NCBI GenBank assembly: GCA_021234155.1
Contig: JAJEKV010000242.1
Span: forward strand, 62,001-126,000
Origin: Isoetes taiwanensis
Taxonomy: Eukaryota > Streptophyta > Lycopodiopsida > Isoetales > Isoetaceae
Length of the DNA stretch: 64,000 nucleotides
Direction: 5' to 3'
Part shown: positions 12,726 to 24,769 of the stretch, piece after piece
Numbering within the stretch: the stretch's first letter is position 1
Layout: every line of letters begins with the position of its first letter
Program-made: the position numbers and the translations under genes
Notes under the pieces: model-generated
Told to the model about the DNA's origin: nothing
What the model saw: the letters and a program-made list of their open reading frames with translations, nothing else
Database searches by the model: none

Positions 12726-15650
12726 CTATTTTCTTGAGATAATCTATCGTGGATCTGCCGGTTCTAAAACCTGCCTGTGTTTCAGATCTTTTGTGATTAA
12801 TCTCTGTCCACGTACTTATTTTCTTCTCCATAATGGATGCCAGCAACTTTGTTAACAATCCACTTACCAATATTGTTCTATAATTATTAATATCACTCTG
12901 CACCTCCCTTTATATACTGTGTATCACCCGGTTAAACCCGCCACCGGTGGCATTCCCAAGAATCGCTTTTGTGAACAAATCAGCAATGATTGGATGGAGT
13001 TTTGCCTGCCCATTTCGATTTTTTCCGCACAAAAGCCCTTGAATATCCTTGGCCTTACCATTTGCGAGTCGTGATATGCCATCAGCCACTTCTTCTGCTG
13101 AAATTAACAAATTTAAGTGATTATGTTGAATAGAGCTAAGGGTCCCGTCTGAGTGATGATAAAGATTGTGCACATGCTTCCAAAGCACATCCGAATCTAG
13201 AGGGAACTCCTGTTTTTTATTTTTGCATAGTGTGTTTCAGAAGTTTTTAGGATCAGATAGGTAGCTATTGCATAGAAACTCTTGCTTATAATAAATGAAT
13301 CGCCTTTTCTTTTGCCTGAGTATCTTCCTGTAAGCTTTTCTATACTGTTCTTTAGCCACCCCATAACTACTCCTCCATTTAGATTTTTCTTCTTTACAAG
13401 CAGAATCATACCATGAATTACATGGTAGCCCTTTCATACTTCGTTTGGAGGTAAAAACCTCTATAGCAGAACCTGATAACAGGTCACATAATTGCTTGCT
13501 AGCCATTGACAAAGTCCAGATCCCATTGAATGGTTTGCGGATCTTGCTCCAAATTTTAGCCCGATAGCATTCTTTCAAACTAGGCACGAGATAATATTTG
13601 GGTCGCGTGATATTCTCGCTTTTTGTGCTCCGTGCATCGGGATACCATGGTTAGGTTGCCTTCAATGGACAATGAACCGACTCACTTTGTTCTTCTCCTA
13701 TCTGAAAATCTATTACATGGTGTAACGTATGATCTGCCATTATAACATAATCAACAATGCTTCTGGATCTACAGGTGGTTCTTTCCGTCCCTGGAAATCT
13801 GGCCAAACCATTACATATAATCATGTTAGTGCTGCAGCATAATGTTAACAAAAACCAACCTCTTTTAGTAATGATTTGATCTTGTGAATGTCTATTCCAA
13901 CCATTTGCCGCTAATTCAGCATTGTCCATTTGTTCTAACCAAAGCGGATCATGCATGTCTATATATAAATCACTTGCTTTTTCACTGCTCGCTATTAAAG
14001 TCTCCAACTAAAATTACTTCTCCTTTATTTTGAAAATCCATAATGTCTTGTTCAATCCCAAAGAAAGGATCGTCCTGTGAAGCTTCGGTTTCATTATATA
14101 TTTTTTGATGTCTCGGTGCAAAGTAACAAATGGCCATGTAATATACTGCTTTTGAACCATTTATCTCCAACCACATATATTGGCCGCTTTTATCACGTTT
14201 AATTCTGTCACAACTTCCTATATCTTGTTCTTACATAACATGCCATCCACCATTACCATTATCCGTTGTTCCAAATCATTTACTTACATTCGAATAAATT
14301 AAATCAAATTCGGTATACTAGGTAGAGCATATAGCTCATGTTCTTTGGTCTCTAGAAAGCATATCATATCTATATATCATCAAGATGTCCCGTGGTCGTA
14401 ATTACTTTTTCCAATGTCGTCACCGTTAATGTTCCATATGATTATGCCGAGACCTCCGCGTTTTTTATTAGAAATTGATTATTGCTTTCCCTTTTGCCCA
14501 TTTAACCGCTTTGATTCTTTTGTTTTGCCCTTTGAACTTTTTGAGCTTCTTGTTTTCTCTCTTGCATCTGCTCTTTAGTCAAATCTTCATTAACCCATAT
14601 CAATTTCCCTTTCGATTGTGCTTATGTTTTGAAGAACCTCGCCTCACGGTTAGCAAACTTTAATAAGATATGGCGGTGCCCTTCTCTTTTTACGGGCCAA
14701 TTCTAAATGCTCCATTATTTGTTTTTAGCCATTTGCATATCATTTGTAAGAAAAAGTTTCCACTACTTCCTTAGTTATTTCATTCTCCTTCTCAGCAGTC
14801 TGAACGATTAGAATTCGCATTCTCTGTTTCTTTTCTTTGTGTTTCTACATATTTATCAAATATGTCTCTCGGTTGCTTAATTCCACCATCGTGGTTCCGC
14901 CCCTATTTCGGATGATCTATCTTTTATTTCCAGTCCGGATTTTAGTTCGTTCATTTTTTTTCTGTAGCTGCCCAAAGTTGTTTGAGATCCGATGGTTTCT
15001 CTTTCATTTCTAGTAGTTCAAACTTAACCTCATTCATCTCTTCCTGCAGTTGTATGAAATTGGAGCAGAAAGCATCATTTTTCGATCTCAAGTTCTTAAT
15101 CTCATCAAAGAGTTTAATTTTCCCGATACCGATTCTTGTAAAGTTAATGAGTTCCTGCCATGATTTTGTTCGGAGTTTTTCTTTGATGCTTCCATTGTTC
15201 GCTATCTAAAATTAGAGAAGGATGGAATCCCTTGCCATGAATAGTTTCTTTGGATCCAAAACCTTAACATTATCGTAAATCGAGCCCATAATCATTTCGC
15301 TGTTATCAGAAATCGAACCCATTGGCTTTTCCACCATAACATTCTTCTGCTTTCGATTTTCCTTTGCTTGTTCCTTAACTGTTTCTGCAATATTTGTGGA
15401 GTCCGGTTGTTCCTGCTTGATCCGAATCAGAAGATTCGGCCTCTGATATAGAGGCATCTGGCGCTGAAAAGATCCTTCCTATTTTTATATTCCCTTCTTC
15501 TGTCATATTCTCAGCTTTGCCTTTTTTTATCAGAGTTGGATTTGGACGTGTCTGCAGCAACAGATCCAACCTTGGTCTCATTTCTTGGTTTTTCCATGGA
15601 CTATCAGGTTTGTCTTGTCAGAATCAGCTCGTCCCCGACTGCATCGAGTG
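12726..15650 (-). mobile_element. LINE with ORF1, endonuclease and RT start; 3'-truncated
   Basis: Read on the minus strand, an acidic ORF1-like region (15581-15212) is followed by an APE-type endonuclease. This shows YYMAICYFAPRHQKIYNE and VILVGDFNSE (14176-13982), then NMIICNGLARFPGTERTTC and SIVDYVIMADHTLHHVIDF (14007-13651). A basic linker (13587-13197), SAEEVADGISRLANGKAKDI (13188-12910) and the RT start INNYRTILVS...TQAGFRTGRSTIDYL (12900-12730) complete the order. The element stops inside RT and joins Harbinger sequence. Loss of the 3' rather than the 5' end is unusual and implies later deletion or recombination. It has many frameshifts. Confidence 0.75.
13651..14176 (-). pseudogene. 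LINE APE-type endonuclease domain
   Basis: Two overlapping minus-strand frames cover the central and C-terminal endonuclease. VGDFNS is the conserved Asp/Asn block of the exonuclease-endonuclease-phosphatase fold, and SIVDYVIMAD matches the SxIDYVL-type block near the end. The final SxH block is probably ESVHCPLKAT. A frameshift lies near 13990. The enzyme would nick genomic DNA to prime reverse transcription, but this copy is broken. Confidence 0.7.
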
Positions 15651-15885
15651 GAAACGAGACTTTTTAGGGCGAAATGATCCAAACTGAATCGCGACGGAAC
15701 CCAAATACAGACTCCAAGTTAACCGGGCCGAACCCGCTTTAGAATCACCAAGTGGAAGCAACACAAATCACTTGCACAGAGTCACAGGTAGCCATTAGTA
15801 ACTCTGCCTCGGATTAAGAGCCAAGTGAAAACCACAGGGGTTCGTTTGCCCTAGCGCCCACACTAGCGCCCACACGAGAGAGAGA

Positions 15886-17861
15886 AATGAAATGAAATGA
15901 AATGTTGTATTTATTACGTCTGTAGACCACCAGGTCTATGAGACGATCAATGTACATTTTCAACGTTATAAAAGACTCTTCCCATCTCTCATCATGTATA
16001 ACATTACAATCTCTTATACTCATTAACTGTTCTCTCTGTATCAACATTTCCTTCAAGTATTTCCCAATGTGATGTCCAGGCATATCAAAGAATTCCAGCA
16101 AAGAGTTTGAATGGATCTTTGTACTTATCTCGAATCCCTCGAGTATGGCCGGGCACCCACGATGACATGTAATTCATCTTCTACTTCTCCCATATTGCAT
16201 ACTTTGCAAAATCTCAATTCATGGGAATATTACTCCAACGTCCTACCTCAACCCCAAGCCTATGGGAGCTAAGCCGCATCACCTTATCATCCATCTGGGC
16301 GCCAAAAGACACACCTTCCTTGAGGTATTTGGCCTCTTGGAGAGTGGGATTTATATCTTGTCTATAGAAATGTTTTTTTGTCCGGGACTCTCCGGCTTCT
16401 TCTAATGAGGTGCTCATGCATCCACTCTCTTAGATTGCCCTTATTCTCAATTATACCATGAATGTCCATCCCCACTTCCTCATCCATTCCCTAATATCCG
16501 AAAAGTACCATCCTTTGTCTCTTGTTTCTTCTAATGCTAGCCTTGGTAAGCTATCTTCCGGCATATCAAATAGCAACTTAGAGAGATATGTAAAGCGTTT
16601 TGCATAGGGCTTGGCCTCTAGTGGCATCATGCCACACTCTACAAGCAAAGATATCATATGGAGTTTGAGCTTTAGTACCCGGGTCTGTTCTCAAGAACTT
16701 CTTACGCACTTTCTCAACCTTTTTCGAGATTCTCTGGATAATCCCGGCCCCCCATACTTCACACCCATAGAGCAAAACTGTTTGGACCAGCACTCAATAT
16801 AATGTACGGCTTTAGGCTAAAGTCCCATATTTCCTTTTTTTTCCACTTTTCTATTTGCATGCTATATAGTGCTTTCAGGCCTCCATTTACTCTATGCTCA
16901 ATGGCCAGAGTCATGTATCCCTAGATACTTATATGAGGTGACAATTTCCATGAGGTTCTCCATGATAGAGGAATTTAAGATGATCTACTTTATTTGTCCC
17001 AAATACCATCATCTTAGTCTTTGACATATTTACCCGCATACTTTTACTGCTCACGAAATGTGCGGCGCATCTAAATGTTTCTCGCATGCCTTCCATCGAA
17101 GCGGGAAAGAAGAACAACATCATCGAGATATAAGAGCAATGAGAACCATGCATCTAAATAATGGAGTCCCCTCCCCGCCATATTCGGACATCCAACTGCG
17201 GTTGGTCTATGAATAGGCCAAATAGTGTGGGCGACAATGGGCACCCTTGCTTCACTCCAATATTACTTTCTACCACATGCATTGCATTGCTCAATGTAGG
17301 GGGTGATAGATGTACCAAAACTTTATCATAAAGTATCTTCACCTTTGCATGTCTAAGCTCAATTGGTACCCCTAGGGCCTCCATTCTCTCCCATAAATTA
17401 CTACGAGATACCATGTCAAATGCCTTAGCATAATCAACAAAAAGAGCATAAAGGGGTTTTTCTTACCCTTAATCGAATCAACCATAGCTCGAAAAGTAAT
17501 CAAATGATCAACTGTAGATCTTTTTGGTCTAAAGCTTACTTTGTCAGGTGGCTCTAACATTATGTTTTTGTTGATTTTGCTCAATTTACAATTAAAGATA
17601 GCAAACAAATAATTTGGCATATAAACTACTAACGGAATCATTCGGTAATTTCGGGGATCATTCTCATCTCCGACTTTATGCAAGGGGATAACTCTGTTCA
17701 TTTTGCCAAGGCGAGGAAACCCTTTTCATAAAACATTGTTAAATAATGACAACAATGCAACATGTATTGAGTTACCCCATTTGAACATTTCAGCTACCAG
17801 CCAATTGAATCAGCCGGCTTTCTGTTGGCAAGATGACTTAACCCTTCTTCTAAGTCTTCCA
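15886..17861 (-). mobile_element. LINE copy A3, RT to 3' end
   Basis: On the minus strand the element starts inside the linker (LEEGLSHLANRKPADSIGW, near 17850). It continues through MNRVIPLHKVGDENDPRNYR and VSFRPKRSTVDHLITFRAM (17701-17372) and SNIGVKQGCPLSPTLFGLFI (near 17220). A YLDD box in shifted frame lies near 17130, followed by pieces of the RT thumb and C-terminus down to 16214. The 3' hairpin occupies 15924-15937 and a TTTCA-type tail 15889-15903. GA/TC repeats abut both ends (15880-15888 and 17861 onward). Many shifts make it inactive. Confidence 0.8.
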
Positions 17862-18054
17862 GAGAGAGAGAGGGAGAGGGAGAGGGAGAGGGAGAGGAGA
17901 GGGAGAAAGAGAGAGAGAGATGCGTTGGCCACATGCTGACTTAGAGATGACGAGAGAGAATACGAGAGAATACGAGAGATGAGAGATGGGGGAGAGATGG
18001 GAGAGATGGGTGAGAGTGGGAAAACCCAACTCTCACCTCGAGAGATTCGGCCCC
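17861..18054. repeat. GA tract and TC-centred MITE arm (copy M2)
   Basis: GA/GGGAGA repeats (17861-17919) pass into TGCGTTGGCCACATGCTG and GAGAGATGGGAGAGATGGG, and end GAGAGATTCGGCCCC before TAA (18055-18057). The reverse complement of this order is found at 32458-32573. Directly beyond, TTA at 18064-18066 precedes GGGGCGTTTTC, a second possible TIR start. Confidence 0.55.
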
Positions 18055-18369
18055 TAACGGTTGTTAGGGGCGTTTTCATTGCCCACTAACCAAACAATTA
18101 GCCTTAATTTTCGCTGCCTGAAAAAACTGCCCGAAATGTTTCCCACACCGAAAACCAGGGGCGCCATTTCCCCTGCTTCTTGATCTTCAAGGCCGCCTAA
18201 TTCTTGCTCCAAGTATCCAATTCCTCGAAGCAATTAGCCGATTACGATCCAGGTATTCATCAGATCACGCAGGCATTTGCATTATGTTTTTTGTGCATTC
18301 GTTCATCAAGTTCTGATCGTCAATTTCGTTTTATGTCGTCCTTATTCCCAATCAATTATTTGGATTCAG

Positions 18370-19553
18370 ATGTCTAAGGCCTCTCGATCTGCTTTGCCAG
18401 CAACCAGCAAGCCTTTCGTGCCTCCTCGGGTTGAAAAAATGGCACCAAGAAGGACCCGGAAGATGACAGGCCAGATCTCCATGGATGTGCAATTGGAGAC
18501 TAATTCTGAGCCAATTCCCTCTTCAAGACAGTCAAAAGAAAAGAGATCCAAGCGTGTATTGAAACGAAATCGGGCATCCCTCGATATTGTGAGTGAATCT
18601 TTAGAAACCGATTCTGCTTTGGCTATTGTTGTGCATGAGAAGGAAAATTCGAAAGTGATAGACACAAAGAATAGGAAGTCCCCTGTGCAATGGAGAGATC
18701 ACGGTGTCTCCACATTCCTCAATCTCCTGAACGAGATGAAATTGTTAACCAAGGAGGCACCCTCAACCTCTCAACACACAATGGAGGGAAATTATGATGA
18801 AATTGCAGCCCTTTGTTGGGCTTTTAGTGGAGCCTGAGACAACTCAAGAACAAATGGGATGTTTGCAAGCTAAATTTAAGGATGAGAAGGAGGCTTGTAG
18901 CCATACAGGTTGAACCATCAACTTGCCGGTATGAGAATGGAAGAAGTTAAATATGGTGTTACCTCGATAATCCAATACCAGTCTTTGGTGATGATGGTGA
19001 ATTTGGCAATGAAGCTTTCAAGCTGCAGACTTGCATACTAATTACTCGAGAATCTTTCATGAATGTTTCTTTGAAACTGTTGGAGCAGATCGCGACATTT
19101 GAAGACCACTTTGCTGATCCACCCAATTCAAACAATGATGTGAACGGGAAATCCAAGCGATCCGGTGATGCGGAGAATTCCAATCAATAGGACACCAACG
19201 GTAAAACCAGGCAATTCTTCAAGTCCTAGATCGGTTTGCATGTAATCACCGGAGTTTGTGGAAAACCTACAAGTAGAAAAGAAGTCCAAGGTTGCAAATA
19301 GATGAGGACATTGCATTGGGAATATCACAAATGGCAAGCACATTTGGGGACACCGAGGTGAAGAAATTAGATTTCCTCAAAGAAGAAAGTGCAAAGAAAA
19401 ATTGAGTTGGTGGGGGGGAATTGGAAACAATAAGGTCCGCAAAGCGGCCCCGAAAATTGCGAGTCCATGGCTGCAATGACTCAAAGCATATGTGAAATGA
19501 CAAAGGAGACATTGCTCGAAATTGCCAAACTTGCTGCCAATAAGAAGGACTAA
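18370..19553 (+). pseudogene. Harbinger partner protein (Myb-like ORF), element H2
   Basis: The frame opens with ATG right after an acceptor-like TTTGGATTCAG. It encodes a basic N-terminus (KMAPRRTRKMTG, SKEKRSKRVLKRNRASLD) and the start of a trihelix-like region, QWRDHGVSTFLNLLNEMKLL (near 18690-18750). The frame is lost at 18837. Remnants of the middle follow, and the tail ESMAAMTQSICEMTKETLL is readable near 19470-19550. By comparison with the H1 copy this is the Harbinger DNA-binding partner. It converges on the minus-strand transposase remnant at 20.9-21.8 kb, the same layout as H1. Confidence 0.6.
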
Positions 19554-19750
19554 AGGTTCGTTTTCAGTTATTTGCTTTTTAGAAATTCTTTTTTGGAACT
19601 GTCTCAAAACCCACCAGTATTCTTAAATATTAAAGAATTTGTACAGCCCTGTTTTTTAGTATTAAATATTGCTTGCTAGTCACGATCATCCAATTTCGTA
19701 AAGGCTACTTAAGCTTCTTCCAATTCTTGCATGCAAGCCAATTCGAAGAC

Positions 19751-20320
19751 ATGGAGAGAGTCGTGGGCAGAAAGCGCCAATGCTCTCCAAGCCCTAGTTC
19801 GAGCTCTTCGAGCTCGAGTTCTTCCGAGTCTTTATCTTATCGAACTCCGCCAACAACTTCATCCTCTTCCAGTGAAATGCCCTATTATTCTGATCATGAT
19901 TCCTGGCCCACTTCCAGTGAGGAAGTTCTTCCCGACAGCAGTGGGGATTCTAGGCAGTTCAGTGACATGCCTATCAGTTTGGAGAATGTGTTTCAAGAGA
20001 ACCATGTTTCTGCTGAGGACTCTTCGGCCGAGGAGCAAGTTCAAGAAAGTCAGTTCTCCTCCCCTTCAGTCCAGCCAGCAAACCCAGAAGTGGAAGTCCT
20101 GAGCCACAAGCTGATCCATTGCCATTATTCCAAGGAGACAGTCACTACTTTCTTCAAAATGGGGGTTTCTATTGATGCAGATGTTTTGGAATGGGCTGCT
20201 AATTCTGCAAGAAACAGGTCTGTCCATATGGAGAGTGTTTACGTTAGGCACAACGAAAAATGGTGCCTTGAAGAGATTCGAAACATTACCTTCCAGTGTG
20301 CCCTTTGTCCCAGGATGTAG
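19751..20320 (+). CDS. Unrecognised 189-aa protein with serine tract
   Basis: The frame reads MERVVGRKRQCSPSP, then a serine run (residues 17-28), an acidic/serine-rich middle and a better ordered C-terminal part containing HKLIHCHYSKETVTTFF and VLEWAANSARNRS, ending in CALCPRM. It has no signal peptide or membrane span. The frame stays open a further 26 codons upstream, so the start is uncertain. It lies between the two convergent ORFs of Harbinger element H2, so it may be element cargo or an inserted gene. I do not recognise the family. Confidence 0.4.
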   Translation: MERVVGRKRQCSPSPSSSSSSSSSSESLSYRTPPTTSSSSSEMPYYSDHDSWPTSSEEVLPDSSGDSRQFSDMPISLENVFQENHVSAEDSSAEEQVQESQFSSPSVQPANPEVEVLSHKLIHCHYSKETVTTFFKMGVSIDADVLEWAANSARNRSVHMESVYVRHNEKWCLEEIRNITFQCALCPRM

Positions 20321-20925
20321 AGAAAAAAAATTGTTATGTTTCATCTGTTTTTGTTTTTTTGTTTCATATTTTCAATTTGCCACAGGAATTTGTCATGTAT
20401 AAAATGGCTTGCATGCCATTTTTTTTTTGCTGATTTTTGGTGACAGAAGAAACATGTGCAGATACCCTATGCAGATACCCTATGCCATTTGGAAGGTGTG
20501 CCCTTTGGTCTTCGACTGCCTATGCTCTTAGATTGTAACTGGAATTTTGAGATCTTGCCTTTGTTTTGAAGTCTTGATCTAAAAAATGTCTTGAATTTCC
20601 TATGAATACAAAATGTGTTTTACCTTCATTTTCCTTTGTTGTTGAAATGTTTTAGTATTTTATGTGTATCATTGTCAACTCATTTCACTCGAAATGCATG
20701 TGAATTCTTTGTTGGTTCGATAATGACAAAGTTATCATAATGACTTTGTATCATTTTGCAACAATCGATAAACAATCTGAGGAATTAAAGAGATCAAATT
20801 ATATACAATTTAAAATGAATTTCATTTCATTGGTTACAAAAATCATTCATTCAAAGGATGACATGACCATCAGATTCTCAAATAGCACGTGCCTCATTTG
20901 ATCACCCTATTTTTTAAGGACACGT

Positions 20926-21850
20926 TCATGGCTTCGTTTCATAGTAATATATTGGTGGAGGGTCTTCTTCAATTGTGACATATCCCAACCCTTGTCTTCC
21001 ATTATACAAAGTTCCAAAGAACACAACATGCATGTATGATCTTAGAAGCTTTGCCAACATGCACGCGGGCAAGTGTTTGAGAATTCTAAACTTTTCCTTG
21101 ACAATGCCAAAACCATTTTCTACACACACTGCCCCTACATATCCTTTTGTTAAACTTACCATATGCACCACGATTTTGAGGAAAGACTTTAAGGAGAAAG
21201 GGTTCTTTGCAATAATAATTTGAATCACCTAATAGTAATGGTGGAATAGTTACTGAACTTCCCGGTCACAAGGCTGCCCTTTCTTGACTTTTACGCCATC
21301 GAGGGTCACCACAGGGTTCTGTAAAATTTGTTTTGAGGCAATTTTATTGTAAATGGAACTTTTTGAACTGGTTGGAATCATGGATGAACCTCGTTCTTGT
21401 TACACAAACATTTATAAACTTGATCCGCTATGTGTCACAATTCCTTGCATGAGACATGAGTGCCTTTTATGTCTTTGTAATAGTCTTCCCATTGTCCTTC
21501 TTTTGGGTTTCCTCCATAAAAAAAATGGGAACAGATTAAGCGCACCATATATATTGGGCAACCCGGTTGCATCATGGAATTCCTTAATACACTTGAGTTA
21601 ATCTTGCACCTGTAGGCATTGCAACAAAACGTTTGTATAGCATTGTCTTCGAAACCAATACAAGCGTGACTTTCTTGGTATATTTCTGCACTGTTGCTTT
21701 CCCAACATAAAATCTCGGCCAGACATGTAAGGGGCATATCCAGGTGTGCAAGAAAATACGTAACCATAGCAAGCGCTTTCCTTGAATCAATCAGGGGGCC
21801 TTACTTTAATACCGGGCCCTAACAAGATAGGGCACAATTAAACCTACCAA
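20926..21850 (-). pseudogene. PIF/Harbinger transposase remnant, element H2
   Basis: Minus-strand pieces match the H1 transposase. KYTKKVTLVLVSKTMLYKRF (21740-21680) parallels KYTKKTTLALASKTMLYKRF, and CVENGFGIVKEKF (near 21120) parallels the H1 block with the catalytic Glu. GAY(G/M)KFNKR-type sequence lies in the neighbouring frame near 21160, and a LYNGRQGLGYV end follows. The first acidic block (AVDGSHI) is missing or decayed. This is a broken second Harbinger transposase, convergent with the partner ORF at 18.4-19.5 kb. Confidence 0.65.
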
Positions 21851-22389
21851 TCTCTCAAATGTGGCTCTCTTCATCCGTAAAATTGGTAGCACATATCATC
21901 TTCAAAAGAAGCTATACAATTCCATGCGTGGTTATCGATATTATCCCATTGGGTTCTTTGCCTTGGAGCAATCCAAAATCTTCTTGGTGGTCTTCTAACC
22001 CTGCTGGAACCCAACCGAGGGTGTTTTTATGCTTGACATACCCATTTTTTTGGTACGATCAAGACACCGATCAACACCTTTAATAATGTCCGTCGGCGAA
22101 GGCGGGCCGTCCGTCATTATGGTGAAGGGTACACCCTTCATCATTAAATCATCGATTTTTGAGTAATTTTCTTGAGCCATCCCTGTTTTTTCATAATTTC
22201 GAATGCATCATTGCCATCCTCGCTTCAAATCTATTCAGTCGATCAAGCTTCTCCTATTCTCTGTTTTCCGAATTCATCAAGCAAGAACAGATTTGTGATG
22301 GCGCTCAATTCCGGCGAGGTTGCTGTCCTTTTCTTTTGTGGAGCTCTCAAATTTCCCTTTGGCCTATGAAGTTCTGACCTTTTTTTTGC
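21851..22389. other. No supported gene; possible intron
   Basis: Short overlapping frames only. A strong acceptor-like site (polypyrimidine run then TTGCTTGCAG) at 22382-22396 immediately precedes the coding-looking sequence that follows, so part of this stretch may be an intron. Confidence 0.4.
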
Positions 22390-22396
22390 TTGCAGG

Positions 22397-23660
22397 ACAT
22401 GCTGATGGCGAGAACGGAATATGAATTCCATGTTAACCGGGCTCTTTCTAACAAAGGGAAAAAGCCCAAAGAAATTAAGGCAAAAGATGTTACAGAGGCC
22501 GATTTTCTTCGAGTTTGGAAGATGCCACTCAGGAAAGGGAAGATTAACCTGAAATTTATTCGGCCTACCTATGAAACCCAGCTGAACGACCTTCTTCGAA
22601 GGATTTACCAAAAATCCAAGCCCACTAACAATGAAGTTAGAGTCACCTTTGCTAGAGCTTTTGCCTGGGCTAATTCCCCGGCGGTATTTGCAAATCGAGG
22701 AATATGCTATCAACTGGGCATCCTTTGCTGCTGATGCTTTTAGGACTTCTGAGCGACAGTTGTCAGTTAAGCAAGAGGGTAGTAGCTACAGCAACAACAG
22801 CAATGCCATACTCAATCAGCTTAGGAGGCTTCTTCATTATGAAAGTCAAAAAAAAAAGCGATATTTTGATGAAAGAAGAAGATTATTTGAGGAAGGAGGG
22901 TGCTCTCACTCAAAGGCGACTTTCAGATCTCCTGCAATAGAAGCGGATATATCCGAAAAAGTGAAGGACATAGAGGCTTTAGAAACAATTGCGCCGCAGG
23001 GCGAACAAGAAGCTATTCAAAGGCTTAAAGCACAAGAGGAAATATGGCGAGACCCGTTGGCCGGCACCATAAATAAGTTGGATAAAATGGATTGAAGAAT
23101 TTGAAGGCCGACATCATCAAACTCAAAGAAGAAGTTGATGCTATTGAAAAGCATATGAAGATTTGGCATGCCAAATGCAAACATGTTGCTTTTTGCAGAT
23201 CACGAGTCCATCAGTAAATCGGATGCACCTAGGTATGGGTTCCTATGACATGCCTTTCTTGGATAATAAGGATGCATGTGAAGCATGTGGCCTTTTGTTC
23301 TGCAAAGATTATGAATTGCATGTCAAATTAACATGTGGTCACAAATACCATGTTTTTGCTTTTTTGTTTTTTGGATCAGATGTCATGCATTAATCGCACC
23401 TACCGTCATGAAGAGGTTCCAAAAGATATTGCAAGAATTGGTATATAAAGAATACCATCCTGTTGAAAGTGACGAGAAAGTGAGAATGATAGTGACACCG
23501 AAAGTAACAAGGAAGACAAGAAAAAACAAGGTCTTGAGGACCAAAAAAAGGTAAAGAAGAAGATGATAGCAAGCACTTCTCAGACACGCTACCGGGCCCC
23601 TCGACTTCATTGCGTAAAAGAGTTGCAAAAAGAAGACCAGATCTGTGAAGAAGCTCAAAC
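22397..23660 (+). pseudogene. Unrecognised coiled-coil and RING-like zinc-binding protein, frameshifted
   Basis: After the acceptor at 22396 the first frame (to 22734) contains TEYEFHVNRALSNKGKKPKE and KMPLRKGKINLKFIRPTYE. A shift near 22680 continues into a second frame with YAINWASFAADAF and a charged helical region (LRRLLHYESQKKKRYFDERR, then DIEALETIAPQGEQEAIQRL) to 23095. A further piece at 23163-23554 has CEACGLLFC and LTCGHKYHV, a Cys-x2-Cys and Cys-x-His-x2-His pattern like part of a RING finger, then a basic tail. At least two shifts break the protein. It may be host-derived or transposon cargo; I cannot assign a function. Confidence 0.4.
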
Positions 23661-24354
23661 TTGAAAAAGGTAATGACTTTGACTCTATTTTTTATTTGTT
23701 TTAAAAGTTTTCATGCATCGTAGCTTGTAGAAATATTTTGCGTGTTTTATTGATGTGGACAAGTTAAGTCCGGTGAAATTTGCTCATGTCGGACCTCTCA
23801 AAAAGCACAAGGAAATCACCAAGGTTGAATGACAACTCTTTGAAAGGTGATGTTACCACTCGAGAAGAAGAAAATAGGTTCAACAGGTAACATAACTTAT
23901 TTATTTATGAATGTTTGTATGCTTAACTTATTTGTTTCATTCCTTACTGATTTCTGCTATAATGCAATGCAGAAAATGTGAATAATCTTCTTTGTTGAAC
24001 CTCGTGGTCTTGAACATGAGGGTCTTTGAATCTCGGGGACAAAGCAGATATTGAGGAAGTCTTTGAAGTCACCAAAGACTTGGAGATTTGGTTGAAAGCA
24101 AAGATGATTCAGAAGTAGATTCAAGAGGTGAACCCTGATATTACCTTGACAAAGTATTGCCAGGACAAAATGGTGGAAAAGAAGTGAATGGTTTTATGAA
24201 AGAAAACCACCAATTTTCAAATGTAGGTGGTTTTCTATGGTTTTCAAACTTTAAGTTATAACTACTTAACAGTGCTGCTATGACATGCTCATTTCTGTGA
24301 AATGGAGCTGTACATTTTGGTTATTTTTGTAAACCCTTCAGCACCATTTAATAT

Positions 24355-24760
24355 ATGATCTACAGTTTTAACTTGCAATTGGATTGTGTTTACTTGCAAT
24401 TGGATTGAAAATACTTGCAATTGGATAACTTGCAATATAAATTCTACTATTTTAACTTGCAATTGGATAACTTGCAATATATGATCTATTGTTTTAACTT
24501 GCAATTGGATTGTGTGAGTTCACTTGCAATTGGATAACTTGCAATATATGATCTACTGTTTTAACTTGCAATTGGATTGTGTTTACTTGCAATTGGATTG
24601 TGTTTACTTGCAATTGGATAATGGTTACATTTTTACAATGTCAATGTCAATGTCAATGTTTAGAATTCAATGGTTGTAATTTCTGTAAATTCAATGGTTA
24701 CATTTTACAATGTCAATGTCAATGTTTAGAATTCAATGGTTGTAATTTACAGAATGGTTG
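24355..24760. repeat. Minisatellite of ACTTGCAATTGGAT units and CAATGT units
   Basis: From 24369 the unit ACTTGCAATTGGAT recurs about eight times, mixed with ATATGATCTACTGTTTTA spacers. From 24640 the words CAATGTCAATGT and TTAGAATTCAATGGTTGTAA occur twice in tandem. Open frames through this region are simple translations of the repeats. Confidence 0.9.
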
Positions 24761-24769
24761 GAATGGTTT

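Noticed and set aside
24355-24760. CRISPR-like array
   Set aside because: This is a simple minisatellite with variable, related interunit sequence and no spacer pattern.
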